Positions 8,929 through 16,896 of a stretch of 64,000 bases of DNA are shown piece by piece (position 1 is the stretch's first letter; every line of letters starts with the position of its first letter). A program made the translations under genes and the position numbers. Source of the stretch: Paramesorhizobium deserti. GTDB lineage: Bacteria > Pseudomonadota > Alphaproteobacteria > Rhizobiales > Rhizobiaceae. Under the pieces are notes generated by a model. That model saw nothing but the letters and a program-made list of their open reading frames with translations, did no database searches and was not told the origin of the DNA. The stretch covers positions 1 through 64,000 of the forward strand of contig NZ_LNTU01000023.1 of the NCBI RefSeq assembly GCF_001558695.1, written 5' to 3'.

Positions 8929-10657
8929 CGTCGTGCGGCCGGCCGGGCTTCGGGCAATCATAACAGGCAGTGTCATTCATATCGGCGTCTTCTCTTTTGC
9001 ACTGAATGCCCTGCTTCTGGTGACGCCGCTCTATATGCTGCAGATCTATGACCGGGTTATCCCTTCATCCAGCCGGGAAACGCTTTTCTATCTCTCCCTG
9101 ATCGCGATTCTCTCGCTGGCGTTTCTCGGGTTCCTGGACATCATCCGCGCGCTTTATGCCGAACGCGTTGCCGCGAAGCTCGACAGCAGGCTCGTCTCCC
9201 GGGCATTTGTGGCATCGGTAGCAGGCCGGCGTGGAGGCCCAGGTGACATCGGACCTCTGCGCGACCTTGCAACAGTCCGGACATTCATAGGATCGCGCAG
9301 TTTTTCATCGCTTTTCGATTTGCCTTTCGCGCCGCTTTTCGTCCTTCTTCTCTATTTCGTCCATCCTGTTCTCTGTCTTTTGACCCTCTGCGGCATGCTC
9401 CTGATGATCCTGCTCGCGGGTCTGAACCAGCTTGCGAACGGCCGGAGCGAAACCAGGGCGGCGGAGCTCTTCGTCGCCGGCGATGCCACGGCGCAGGCTT
9501 TCTCGCGCAATGCCGACACGCTTTTCGCCATGGGAATGGTCCGCGGCGCGACCGAGGCATGGGGACGGAGCTTTGCCGAAGCGCTGCGGGTGCAGGCGCG
9601 CTCGCTTGCCGTCAATGCTGTCTTCGGCGGCATCGCACGGGCCTTCCGCATGATGTTGCAACTCGCCATTCTCGGGCTCGGCGCTTGGCTCGTCCTGAAA
9701 GGCGAGATGACGGCGGGCATGATCTTCGCCGCCTCGATCATTTCCGGGCGGGCGCTGCAGCCGATCGACCAGTTGATCGGCGGCTGGCGGCAGACCGTTC
9801 AGGCGGGGCGCGCGTGGCGGCATTTGCAGGCAGCTCTTCAACGGCATTCCGGCGGGGTGGAAAAGATCCGGCTGCCAGAGCCGCGCGGCATGATCGATGT
9901 GAAAAACCTCGTCTATTTCGCGCCGAATGCGCAGCCGGGCGCCGAGCCGATCATCAGGCAAGTGAGCTTTCATATCGATGCCGGCGAGGCGGTGGCGATC
10001 ATCGGTCCAAGCCGGGCGGGGAAATCGACGCTGGCGCGGCTTCTCGTCGGCGCGGCTTTGCCGAGCGGCGGCAGCATCAGGATCGACGGTGCGGAGCTGA
10101 AATCATGGGACGGCGAACAGATCGGGAGGGCGATCGGCTATCTGGCGCAGGATGTGGAGCTCATGCCTGGAACGATCGCGGCCAACGTTTCGCGTTTCGA
10201 TCCACAAGCCGATGACGGGAAGATCATCGAAGCTGCAAGACGTGCGAAGGCTCATGGGATCATCCTGGCACAGCACAACGGCTATCAGACGGAGATCGGC
10301 ACTTCCGTCGCTACCCTCTCAGGGGGAGAACGCCAGCGGATCGGCCTCGCCCGGGCCTTCTTCGGCGATCCCTGCATTCTCGTTCTCGATGAGCCCAACG
10401 CGCATCTCGACAGCGAAGGAGAGGCGGCGCTGCTGCAGGCGCTTTCCGACGCGCGGCGGAGAAAGACCACGCTTATCATCATCACGCATAATATGAAGCT
10501 CGCGGCATCCTGCGACCGCGTGATGGTGCTGAAAAACGGTGCCATCGAAGCCTTCGGGCCGAATGCAGACGTGCTTGGCAAATTGATGCGGGCATCGGAG
10601 CCGCGGCATAGCGCGGCGTCGTTCGTTCCGGTCATGCGGGCCAGGCAGCGCACATGA
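8861..10657 (+). CDS. prsD: Type I secretion ABC transporter (permease/ATPase), PrsD-like
   Basis: This inner-membrane half-transporter energises export of the upstream RTX glycanase. The first half has five to six membrane segments starting near VFSFALNALLLVTPLYMLQIYDRV, typical of the AprD/PrsD/HasD group that lacks an N-terminal peptidase-like domain. The nucleotide-binding domain has Walker A GPSRAGKST, signature LSGGERQRIGLARA and Walker B ILVLDEPNAHLD. The start is uncertain. An ATG at 8861 lies inside the glycanase gene, while a GTG at 8933, just after the glycanase stop, would give the length more usual for the family. Neither has a strong ribosome-binding site, so translation may be coupled. 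The stop overlaps the next gene as ATGA. Confidence 0.9.
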   Translation: MQGRQRCRATTGSIRSLSGPWFSVVRPAGLRAIITGSVIHIGVFSFALNALLLVTPLYMLQIYDRVIPSSSRETLFYLSLIAILSLAFLGFLDIIRALYAERVAAKLDSRLVSRAFVASVAGRRGGPGDIGPLRDLATVRTFIGSRSFSSLFDLPFAPLFVLLLYFVHPVLCLLTLCGMLLMILLAGLNQLANGRSETRAAELFVAGDATAQAFSRNADTLFAMGMVRGATEAWGRSFAEALRVQARSLAVNAVFGGIARAFRMMLQLAILGLGAWLVLKGEMTAGMIFAASIISGRALQPIDQLIGGWRQTVQAGRAWRHLQAALQRHSGGVEKIRLPEPRGMIDVKNLVYFAPNAQPGAEPIIRQVSFHIDAGEAVAIIGPSRAGKSTLARLLVGAALPSGGSIRIDGAELKSWDGEQIGRAIGYLAQDVELMPGTIAANVSRFDPQADDGKIIEAARRAKAHGIILAQHNGYQTEIGTSVATLSGGERQRIGLARAFFGDPCILVLDEPNAHLDSEGEAALLQALSDARRRKTTLIIITHNMKLAASCDRVMVLKNGAIEAFGPNADVLGKLMRASEPRHSAASFVPVMRARQRT

Positions 10658-10674
10658 GCAGGGAGGAAGCCGTG

Positions 10675-11994
10675 ATGACGGACGGGGCTTTCCTGTGGAA
10701 GGAGCGGATCGGACGGGGAGCGGGCGCGATCGCCGCTGTCGGGTATGCGGCAATGGCACTCTTCGCCGCGGGGTTCGGCTATTGGGCGGCTACCGCGCCC
10801 CTTGCCGGCGCTGCCGTGGCTTCCGGGGTGATTGCCGCACCCGGCAGAAATGTCATCGTCCAGCATCTTGATGGCGGGATCATCAAGAATATCCTTGTCC
10901 GCGAGGGCGATCGGGTCAGGGCAGGGCAGCCCCTTGTCGTCCTCGACCCGATTATAGCCGAGACACAGCTCCATCGGCTGATGAAGCGGACCGTAACGCT
11001 CACCAGCAGCATCTCGCGGCTTGAGGTGGAACGCGACGGAGCGTCTGAACTCGTCCTTCCCGGCGAGACCGATTTCGATTTCGGGGTCGATGGGATCGGC
11101 AAGCTCATCGCTGAGCAGCAGAAGGAATTTGCCGCGCGACTGGCGCGGTTCCGCTCCGAACAGGACATTCTTCATCAGCGGGTTGCGGCCCTCAGGCAGA
11201 CTGTCGTCGGCCTTCAGTCGCAGAGGCAAGCCATTCGCCGTCAAATTGTGGTTGTCGAAGAGGAACTGAGTCGGAAGAAGGGGCTGCTCGACCAAGGTCT
11301 TGCCGGTCGTTCCGATTATACGATGCTGCTGCGCAGCGAGGCCGATCTCATCGGCCAGGCGGGCATGATCGAGGCGCAGATCGCCTCTTCCACAACGCAG
11401 ATCATGGAGGCCCGCGAGCAGATCGCACGGCTCGCGACGCAGCGGGTCGAAAAGGCGGTCTCCGAATTGACCGAGGCGCGCACTTCGCTTGCCGATGTTG
11501 AGGAACAGAGGAAGGCTGCCGAAGCGGTGCTCGAGCGAACCGTTATCCGCGCCCCGGTGGACGGGATTGTCGTTTCGTCGATCCACAATGCGACGGGCGG
11601 CGTCGTCGGGGCGGGGGAGAAGCTGATGGAGATCCTTCCGACGGCAGCGGTACCTGTAGTGGATGCCCGGCTCAGGCCGCAGGACATCGATGCCGTTCGT
11701 GCCGGCCAGCATGCGCGTCTTCGGCTTTCGGCACTCAATATGCGCAAGACACCGCAGGTGGACGGGACGGTGATGCTCGTTTCGGCGGACCGGCTGATGG
11801 ACGAAGCCACACGGGAGCCCTATTACAGCGCCCGGCTCAAAATCGCGGACGCGCTTCCCGAAGGCGTCACCGCCGGGCAGATCCAGCCGGGCATGCCGGT
11901 CGAAGTGTTCATCAGTACCGGCGAACGGACATTCTTCGACTATCTCGTCCGTCCGCTTCTCGACTCGTTCAACCGGGCCTTCACCGAGGAGTAG
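10675..11994 (+). CDS. prsE: HlyD-family type I secretion membrane-fusion protein, PrsE-like
   Basis: This periplasmic adaptor links the secretion ATPase to an outer-membrane TolC-like channel. One N-terminal membrane segment (YAAMALFAAGFGYWAATAPLAG) is followed by a biotinyl-lipoyl-like motif (VQHLDGGIIKNILVREGD), a long coiled coil (about residues 140-280), the second lipoyl half (RTVIRAPVDGIVV) and a C-terminal beta-barrel region. The frame extends to an ATG at 10654 that overlaps the prsD stop. The ATG at 10675 is preferred because GGGAGGAAG lies 5-13 bases before it. No TolC gene is in the window, so the outer-membrane partner must be encoded elsewhere. Confidence 0.9.
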   Translation: MTDGAFLWKERIGRGAGAIAAVGYAAMALFAAGFGYWAATAPLAGAAVASGVIAAPGRNVIVQHLDGGIIKNILVREGDRVRAGQPLVVLDPIIAETQLHRLMKRTVTLTSSISRLEVERDGASELVLPGETDFDFGVDGIGKLIAEQQKEFAARLARFRSEQDILHQRVAALRQTVVGLQSQRQAIRRQIVVVEEELSRKKGLLDQGLAGRSDYTMLLRSEADLIGQAGMIEAQIASSTTQIMEAREQIARLATQRVEKAVSELTEARTSLADVEEQRKAAEAVLERTVIRAPVDGIVVSSIHNATGGVVGAGEKLMEILPTAAVPVVDARLRPQDIDAVRAGQHARLRLSALNMRKTPQVDGTVMLVSADRLMDEATREPYYSARLKIADALPEGVTAGQIQPGMPVEVFISTGERTFFDYLVRPLLDSFNRAFTEE

Positions 11995-12016
11995 GCATTT
12001 TGCCGCCGGCCACTTT

Positions 12017-13447
12017 TCACGCCTCGTTTGTATCGAAGGCCAGCACGGTCTTTTTCCGGGTCGGAAGGGCATAGCCGGCAATCAGCGCACCGATACCGAT
12101 GATCGTCGACACGATGAATATCGTGATCGTCGCGTCTCGCAGGGCTTCCGGCGTGGTTGCCAGCGGATATCCCGCCGCATTGGCCGTCAGACCTGCTATC
12201 GCTGCTCCGATTGCGTAGCCTGCCGATTGCAATGTCGGGAGCAATGCGGAAGCCCGGTCGCGTTCGCCGCTGCGCGCCGATTCCATGACCGTCTGGCTCA
12301 AGAAGCCCCAACTGACACCAAAGCCCGTGCCGATGCTGATCTGTCCCGCCATGACGACAAGAGGCACATCCATCTCAAATCCGACGACAATGATGGCAAG
12401 TCCGGCAACGAGAAGCGTCGGTCCCAGCCTGATAAGCCAGGCGCGGCGGCGTGGATTCTGAATATTGGCAACAAGGATGGCGCACAGGCTCCACGCGATG
12501 GCGAAAGTTGCGTGGAACGCGCCGGCCATGGTCGGCCCATAGCCCCAAAGGTTCTGTAGCGTCATCACGAGGTAAACTGAGGTCGCGGCCTGGGCCACCG
12601 GCATGAACAGAACGATCCAAAGGCCGATGCCTACCGTCGTATTCAGGGCAAAAGCATCGGAGGGAAAGAGCGGTGTTGTGCTGCGGCGATCGAATGCCAC
12701 GACGGAGGCAAGCACGATTGCGGCGCCGGCTACAAACAGCACCTCCATCGCCACGGTGCCCATGACACTGGCAAGCGCGACGAGCATGATGCCGCTGCCG
12801 ATCGCTGCAAGACGGATAGCCGGCACCGATATGCGTTCTGCCGGCTCGGTGGAGCGCGGAACGATGCGCAATACCAGGGCAATGAAGATCAGCGACAGCG
12901 GCACATTGACCAGAAATGCGGCCCGCCAGGAGATATGCTCAGTCAACATGCCTGATACCAGCGGGCCGCCGAAGGCTGCGATCGCCCAGACCATGGCCTC
13001 GGCGCCGAACACCTTGGCGACAAGGCGCGAAGGAAACAGCTCCGGTATCAAGGCGTAGCAAATCGCCGCTATGATTCCTTCTCCCAGCCCTTGCAGGGCC
13101 CGCCCTATGAGCACTTCGGTCATTGATGTGGCAAAGGCGGCAATCAGCGTCCCGACAAGGAATAACAGCGCCGAGCCGACGAGAGCGGTCCGTGCGCCGA
13201 GCCGCGCCTTCAGCAAGGCTCCAGCCGCGCCGCCCACGATCGACAGAACGAGATAAAGCGTGAACGCCCAGGAAATCAGCGCAAGGCCGCCGATCTCCGC
13301 TACCGCTGTGGGCAGCGATGTGGATACCAGAAATCCGTTGAAGGCAAACAGAGCGACACCCAGGCAAAGCGTTGCCGTAGCTGCCGAATAGCGCGCCGTC
13401 AAAAGTTCCGACCAGCTTGTATCGCTGGACTCCGCAGTCTCGAGCAT
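12017..13447 (-). CDS. MFS transporter (drug-efflux-like)
   Basis: This 476-residue membrane protein is almost wholly hydrophobic helices with the major-facilitator pattern. It includes an Arg-containing loop after the second segment (LLKARLGARTALVGS) and, in the fourth and fifth segments, IGRALQGLGEGIIAA and a Pro/Gly-rich stretch (FGGPLVSGMLTEHISWRAAFLVNVP) that is typical of proton-driven efflux pumps. Substrate unknown. It is divergent from the SufR-like regulator with 94 bases between start codons, so that regulator probably controls it. It is convergent with prsE, whose stop is only 22 bases away. Confidence 0.85.
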   Translation of the reverse strand: MLETAESSDTSWSELLTARYSAATATLCLGVALFAFNGFLVSTSLPTAVAEIGGLALISWAFTLYLVLSIVGGAAGALLKARLGARTALVGSALLFLVGTLIAAFATSMTEVLIGRALQGLGEGIIAAICYALIPELFPSRLVAKVFGAEAMVWAIAAFGGPLVSGMLTEHISWRAAFLVNVPLSLIFIALVLRIVPRSTEPAERISVPAIRLAAIGSGIMLVALASVMGTVAMEVLFVAGAAIVLASVVAFDRRSTTPLFPSDAFALNTTVGIGLWIVLFMPVAQAATSVYLVMTLQNLWGYGPTMAGAFHATFAIAWSLCAILVANIQNPRRRAWLIRLGPTLLVAGLAIIVVGFEMDVPLVVMAGQISIGTGFGVSWGFLSQTVMESARSGERDRASALLPTLQSAGYAIGAAIAGLTANAAGYPLATTPEALRDATITIFIVSTIIGIGALIAGYALPTRKKTVLAFDTNEA

Positions 13448-13464
13448 GGGAGTTTCCTCAATTT

Positions 13465-13515
13465 GAAAAGCTTCCTCTTTTATATTCCGCTTAATAAAAC
13501 AAGCAATAGCTTTTC
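13465..13515. promoter_or_regulatory. Inverted repeat in the MFS / SufR-like divergent promoter region
   Basis: GAAAAGCT (13465-13472) and its reverse complement AGCTTTTC (13508-13515) flank a 35-base AT-rich centre that must contain both promoters. This is a candidate operator for the winged-helix regulator starting at 13542. It rests on the repeat alone. Confidence 0.35.
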
Positions 13516-13541
13516 TAATCTTTTTGGCCTATGTTGTGATC

Positions 13542-14207
13542 ATGCAGGATCGAACGACAAATCGCATGCTCTATTCGCTGAAAGTGGCCGGTCCACAGAC
13601 GGCCGCCCGTCTCGCACAAAGGCTCTCCATAACACCGGTCGCCGTTCGGCAGATGCTGGGGCGGCTTTATGAAGCCGGTCTTGTCGGCTTCGAGGACAGC
13701 CGCGAGAGTGTCGGTCGGCCGAAACGATTCTGGCATCTGACGGATGCGGGAAATGGTCGGTTTCCCGACAATCACGCCGGTCTGACAGCGGATCTGCTTG
13801 CTTCCGTCAGCGCAGTCTTTGGCAATGAAGGATTGGACCGGCTGATTTCGCATCGCGAAGCGGCAACGCTTTCCGTCTATAGGGAAGCACTGGCGCCATT
13901 CGACACGCTCATTGCAAAGGTCGAGGAGCTGGCGCGCATCCGGTCGGCCGAAGGCTATATGGCTGAGGCGATCCCGATGCCGGACGGCGGAGTCCTGCTT
14001 GTCGAAAACCATTGCCCGATCTGCGTTGCGGCGACAGCTTGTCAGAAATTGTGCCGTTCCGAGCTTGAGGTGTTCCAGGCTGCCCTTGGTCCCGATGTCG
14101 AGATCAGACGTGTGGAGCATATTTTGAAAGGAGCGCGCCGCTGCGCCTATTCCATCATACAGACAGGAACGGGGCGTGTGCGAGCGGAGCAATGTGCAGC
14201 CGGTTAA
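13542..14207 (+). CDS. SufR-like winged-helix transcriptional regulator with cysteine cluster
   Basis: The N-terminus is a winged helix-turn-helix (TAARLAQRLSITPVAVRQMLGRLYEAGLV, wing around GRPKRFWHLT). The C-terminal half has an Fe-S-type cysteine arrangement: HCPICVAATACQKLC, then a further Cys in GARRCAYSI. This resembles the SufR family, in which a cluster bound by C-terminal cysteines controls DNA binding. The frame can be extended to a TTG at 13524, but ATG 13542 gives the normal family N-terminus. Its only obvious target is the divergent MFS pump, not suf genes, which suggests a redox- or iron-responsive efflux system. Product length is 221 residues. Confidence 0.8.
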   Translation: MQDRTTNRMLYSLKVAGPQTAARLAQRLSITPVAVRQMLGRLYEAGLVGFEDSRESVGRPKRFWHLTDAGNGRFPDNHAGLTADLLASVSAVFGNEGLDRLISHREAATLSVYREALAPFDTLIAKVEELARIRSAEGYMAEAIPMPDGGVLLVENHCPICVAATACQKLCRSELEVFQAALGPDVEIRRVEHILKGARRCAYSIIQTGTGRVRAEQCAAG

Positions 14208-14259
14208 CACGCTCGTGCTTCGGTCCGATCTCAGCAAGCGGATCTGGTCGACGCCGGAA

Positions 14260-14778
14260 CTAGCCTGAGGTGTCTGACGCCCGGCCCTTACCCGTTCCGG
14301 TAATCTCGATCAGGCTTGGTTCAATGCCCAAGCCGGTGCGGTCCGCGACCTCGCGCAACGCGAAGGACGAATTTATCTTCGTCACATGCGGCATGGCCGA
14401 CAGCCAGAATTTATGGATGCGCTCGTAATCCTCGAGATCCTTGGCGGCGACGCGCAGGAGGTAGTCATATTCGCCGGACATGAGATAACAGACGAGGACA
14501 TTGGGGCAGCGCCGCACCGCTGTTTCGAACTCTCGCAACTGCTTGTCCGCCTGGCCGGAGAGTGAGACGTTGACGATAACCGTTACCGGATGGCCGAGCA
14601 TCTTGTTCGACAATCGCGCATGATAGCCGCGGATGACGCCGGATTTCTCCAGCATATCGAGCCGGCGCGAACAGGCGGATTGCGAAAGGCCAACCTTCTC
14701 CGCCAGCGTCGCATTGGACATGCGGCCGTCCTTCTGCAGATTGTCCAGAATGGCGAGATCAATCCTGTCCAGCGACAT
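14260..14778 (-). CDS. Lrp/AsnC-family regulator, probably of alanine dehydrogenase (AldR-like)
   Basis: This protein of about 172 residues has an N-terminal AsnC-type helix-turn-helix (LDRIDLAILDNLQKDGRMSNATLAEKVGLS with recognition helix QSACSRRLDMLEKSG) and a C-terminal RAM ligand-binding domain (VNVSLSGQ, then CYLMSGEYDYLLRV). The frame continues upstream to 14874, but the ATG at 14778 begins the conserved family sequence MSLDRIDLAIL. It is divergent from ald with about 150 bases between starts. That is the usual arrangement for an alanine-responsive activator of ald, so the role is well supported by context. Confidence 0.88.
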   Translation of the reverse strand: MSLDRIDLAILDNLQKDGRMSNATLAEKVGLSQSACSRRLDMLEKSGVIRGYHARLSNKMLGHPVTVIVNVSLSGQADKQLREFETAVRRCPNVLVCYLMSGEYDYLLRVAAKDLEDYERIHKFWLSAMPHVTKINSSFALREVADRTGLGIEPSLIEITGTGKGRASDTSG

Positions 14779-14928
14779 TGTTGAAAGATTCCCCGATTTT
14801 TTCCTGTTTTTGCGCAAGAGTATGCGGAAACTGCCCTTTGGTCGAGGAGATTTGGCAAGGACATGCGATTTCATCTGTGGTGATATGTCGCCTCAACCAG
14901 ACCCACAACCAAATGAGGAGGAGGCAAT

Positions 14929-16044
14929 ATGCGTGTCGGCTGCCCCAAAGAAATCAAAAACCATGAATATCGCGTCGGTCTCACTCCGGGGGCCGTACGC
15001 GAATATGTCGCTCATGGCCACGAGGTCATTATCCAGTCCGGAGCTGGCACAGGAATTGGCGCTGACGATGGAGCCTATCAGGCCGCGGGCGCAAAGGTGG
15101 TCAAGTCCGCCGAAGACGTTTTCCAGCAGTCCGACATGATCGTGAAGGTCAAGGAGCCGCAGCCCTCCGAATGGGCCCAGCTGCGCGAAGGACAGCTTCT
15201 CTACACCTATTTGCATCTTGCACCGGATCCCGAACAGACCAAGGGGCTGCTTGCCTCGGGCGTCACGGCAATCGCCTATGAAACGGTGACGGATGATCGC
15301 GGCGGCTTGCCGCTCCTGGCACCCATGTCCGAAGTTGCCGGACGGCTTACGATACAGGCCGGCGCGACGGCACTGCAGAAGGCCAATGGTGGACGTGGTG
15401 TGCTGCTCGGCGGCGTGCCCGGTGTTCTTCCGGGTAAGGTCACCATCATCGGCGGCGGCGTCGTCGGTATCAATGCGGCCATGATGGCCACAGGTCTTGG
15501 CGCTGACGTGACCATTCTTGACCGCTCGATCCCGCGGTTGCGCCAGCTCGACGATCTCTTCCGCGGCCGTATCCATACACGCTATTCGACCATCGAGGCC
15601 CTGGAGGAGGAGGTCTTCTCAGCGGATGTTGTGGTCGGGGCGGTTCTCATCCCGGGTGCTGCGGCGCCGAAACTGGTAACGCGCGAAATGCTTTCGGGCA
15701 TGAAGAAGGGCGCAGTGATCGTGGATGTCGCCATCGATCAGGGCGGATGCTTCGAAACATCCCATGCCACGACCCATTCCGAGCCGACCTACGAAGTCGA
15801 CGGCATCATCCATTATTGCGTTGCCAATATGCCCGGCGCGGTGCCGGTAACCTCGGCTCATGCTCTCAACAATGCGACGCTGCAATATGGGCTACAGCTT
15901 GCCGATCGCGGCGTCACGGCGCTGATCGACAATCCGCATCTGCGCAATGGCCTCAACGTGCACAAGGGTCGTGTCACCAACCGTCCGGTGGCGGAAGCGC
16001 TCGGTCTCGAAATGGTGGAAGCCAGGACGATTCTTGCGGCCTGA
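14929..16044 (+). CDS. ald: Alanine dehydrogenase
   Basis: This enzyme interconverts L-alanine and pyruvate plus ammonia using NAD. The 371-residue length is normal. The active-site residues of the family are present: Arg15 in YRVGLTP, Lys75 in VKVKEP, His96 in YLHLAPD, Glu117 and Asp269 in VDVAIDQGG. The nucleotide-binding turn is IGGGVVGINAA (about 173-183). A strong ribosome-binding site (AGGAGGAG) precedes the start. It is expected to be controlled by the divergent Lrp-type regulator. In rhizobia this enzyme contributes to alanine catabolism and to alanine export by bacteroids. Confidence 0.95.
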   Translation: MRVGCPKEIKNHEYRVGLTPGAVREYVAHGHEVIIQSGAGTGIGADDGAYQAAGAKVVKSAEDVFQQSDMIVKVKEPQPSEWAQLREGQLLYTYLHLAPDPEQTKGLLASGVTAIAYETVTDDRGGLPLLAPMSEVAGRLTIQAGATALQKANGGRGVLLGGVPGVLPGKVTIIGGGVVGINAAMMATGLGADVTILDRSIPRLRQLDDLFRGRIHTRYSTIEALEEEVFSADVVVGAVLIPGAAAPKLVTREMLSGMKKGAVIVDVAIDQGGCFETSHATTHSEPTYEVDGIIHYCVANMPGAVPVTSAHALNNATLQYGLQLADRGVTALIDNPHLRNGLNVHKGRVTNRPVAEALGLEMVEARTILAA

Positions 16045-16065
16045 CGGCTGGAATATCCAAGAGTT

Positions 16066-16092
16066 CCGGCGGTTTTATCGGTGAACCGCCGG
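16066..16092 (+). terminator. Hairpin after ald
   Basis: CCGGCGGTT (16066-16074) and AACCGCCGG (16084-16092) form a perfect 9-base stem with a 9-base loop between the convergent ends of ald and the CsbD gene. There is no long T-run, so it may act on both strands or only protect mRNA ends. Confidence 0.55.
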
Positions 16093-16107
16093 AGTTTCTG
16101 CTGTGTA

Positions 16108-16311
16108 CTACATATGTCTGGACCACTCGTCCACCTGCCGGCGGGCTTCTTCCTTCGCGATACCATAGCGTTCCTGAAGCTGGCCGACCAGTTGATCACG
16201 ATTGCCCGCGATCCTGTCGAGATCGTCGTCCGTCAAGTCACCCCATTGCTCCCTGACTTTTCCCTTCACCTGCTTCCATTGTCCCGCGATCTGATCCCAG
16301 TTCATCTGCAT
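16108..16311 (-). CDS. CsbD-family stress-response protein
   Basis: This small hydrophilic protein (67 residues) matches the CsbD family over its whole length: MNWDQIAGQWKQVKGKV, the DLTDDDLDRIAGNRDQLVGQLQERYG core and a C-terminal EEARRQVDEW. CsbD proteins accumulate under general stress, and their molecular function is unknown. A ribosome-binding site (AGAAGGAGA) lies just upstream, and a second ATG two codons in is equally usable. Confidence 0.92.
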   Translation of the reverse strand: MQMNWDQIAGQWKQVKGKVREQWGDLTDDDLDRIAGNRDQLVGQLQERYGIAKEEARRQVDEWSRHM

Positions 16312-16400
16312 TCTCCTTCTTCCAGAAAAGACTTATCGGAGAACGGCTTGCCCGCCCGCAGGTTCCATGCCATCCCACGAGCGATGGAGATGGCTATTCA

Positions 16401-16829
16401 ATGACAGTTCCGATGGAGTACCGGCTGGCGTCACAGAAATTCGAGGCATTTCTGGGCGAGGCTGCCGAGGAAGCCGGTCTGACGACGCGCAACCAGGCCT
16501 ATACGATGGTTCAGGGGGTTCTGCTGGCTTTCAGGCGGCGATTGACCCTGGAGGAGGGGATCATCTTTGCTCAAGTGCTGCCGTCGATGCTGCGCGCCCT
16601 GTTCATCAGCGATTGGGATCCGCATGAGCTGCGGACGCAGGGGTGGGAACGCACCGTGCTGACACGGGAGGTCCAGCAGCTTCGCCGGTATCACAATCTA
16701 TCTCCTGATACCGCTATCCGCGATGTGGCAGTCGTTTTGCGCAGGCACGTCGATGAGGCAGCGTTTGAGAGATGTCTGGCGCACCTGCCGCCGCCAGCTC
16801 GGGATTTCTGGTCTCCTACGGCTATCTGA
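16401..16829 (+). CDS. DUF2267 domain protein
   Basis: This 142-residue protein carries one DUF2267 domain (AYTMVQGVLLAFRRRLTLEEGIIFAQVLPSMLRALF, then a second helical block around IRDVAVVLRRHVDE). DUF2267 proteins are small helical proteins of unknown function, often found with stress proteins such as CsbD. The CsbD gene is divergent from it here, 89 bases away, which fits a shared stress-regulated promoter region. Confidence 0.85.
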   Translation: MTVPMEYRLASQKFEAFLGEAAEEAGLTTRNQAYTMVQGVLLAFRRRLTLEEGIIFAQVLPSMLRALFISDWDPHELRTQGWERTVLTREVQQLRRYHNLSPDTAIRDVAVVLRRHVDEAAFERCLAHLPPPARDFWSPTAI

Positions 16830-16840
16830 AGTCAAAAACA

Positions 16841-16867
16841 GAAAAGCACCCGCGAAGGGTGCTTTTC
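16841..16867. terminator. Bidirectional rho-independent terminator
   Basis: GAAAAGCACCC (16841-16851), loop GCGAA, GGGTGCTTTTC (16857-16867): a perfect 11-base stem whose A-rich 5' arm and T-rich 3' arm give a terminator on both strands. It sits between the DUF2267 gene and the convergent MFS gene. Confidence 0.9.
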
Positions 16868-16896
16868 ATTCTCAGGCCGCGTGAGGCGTGCTGCGG

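Noticed and set aside
10285-12081. 598-codon minus-strand open frame
   Set aside because: Antisense to prsD/prsE, which have full domain motifs.
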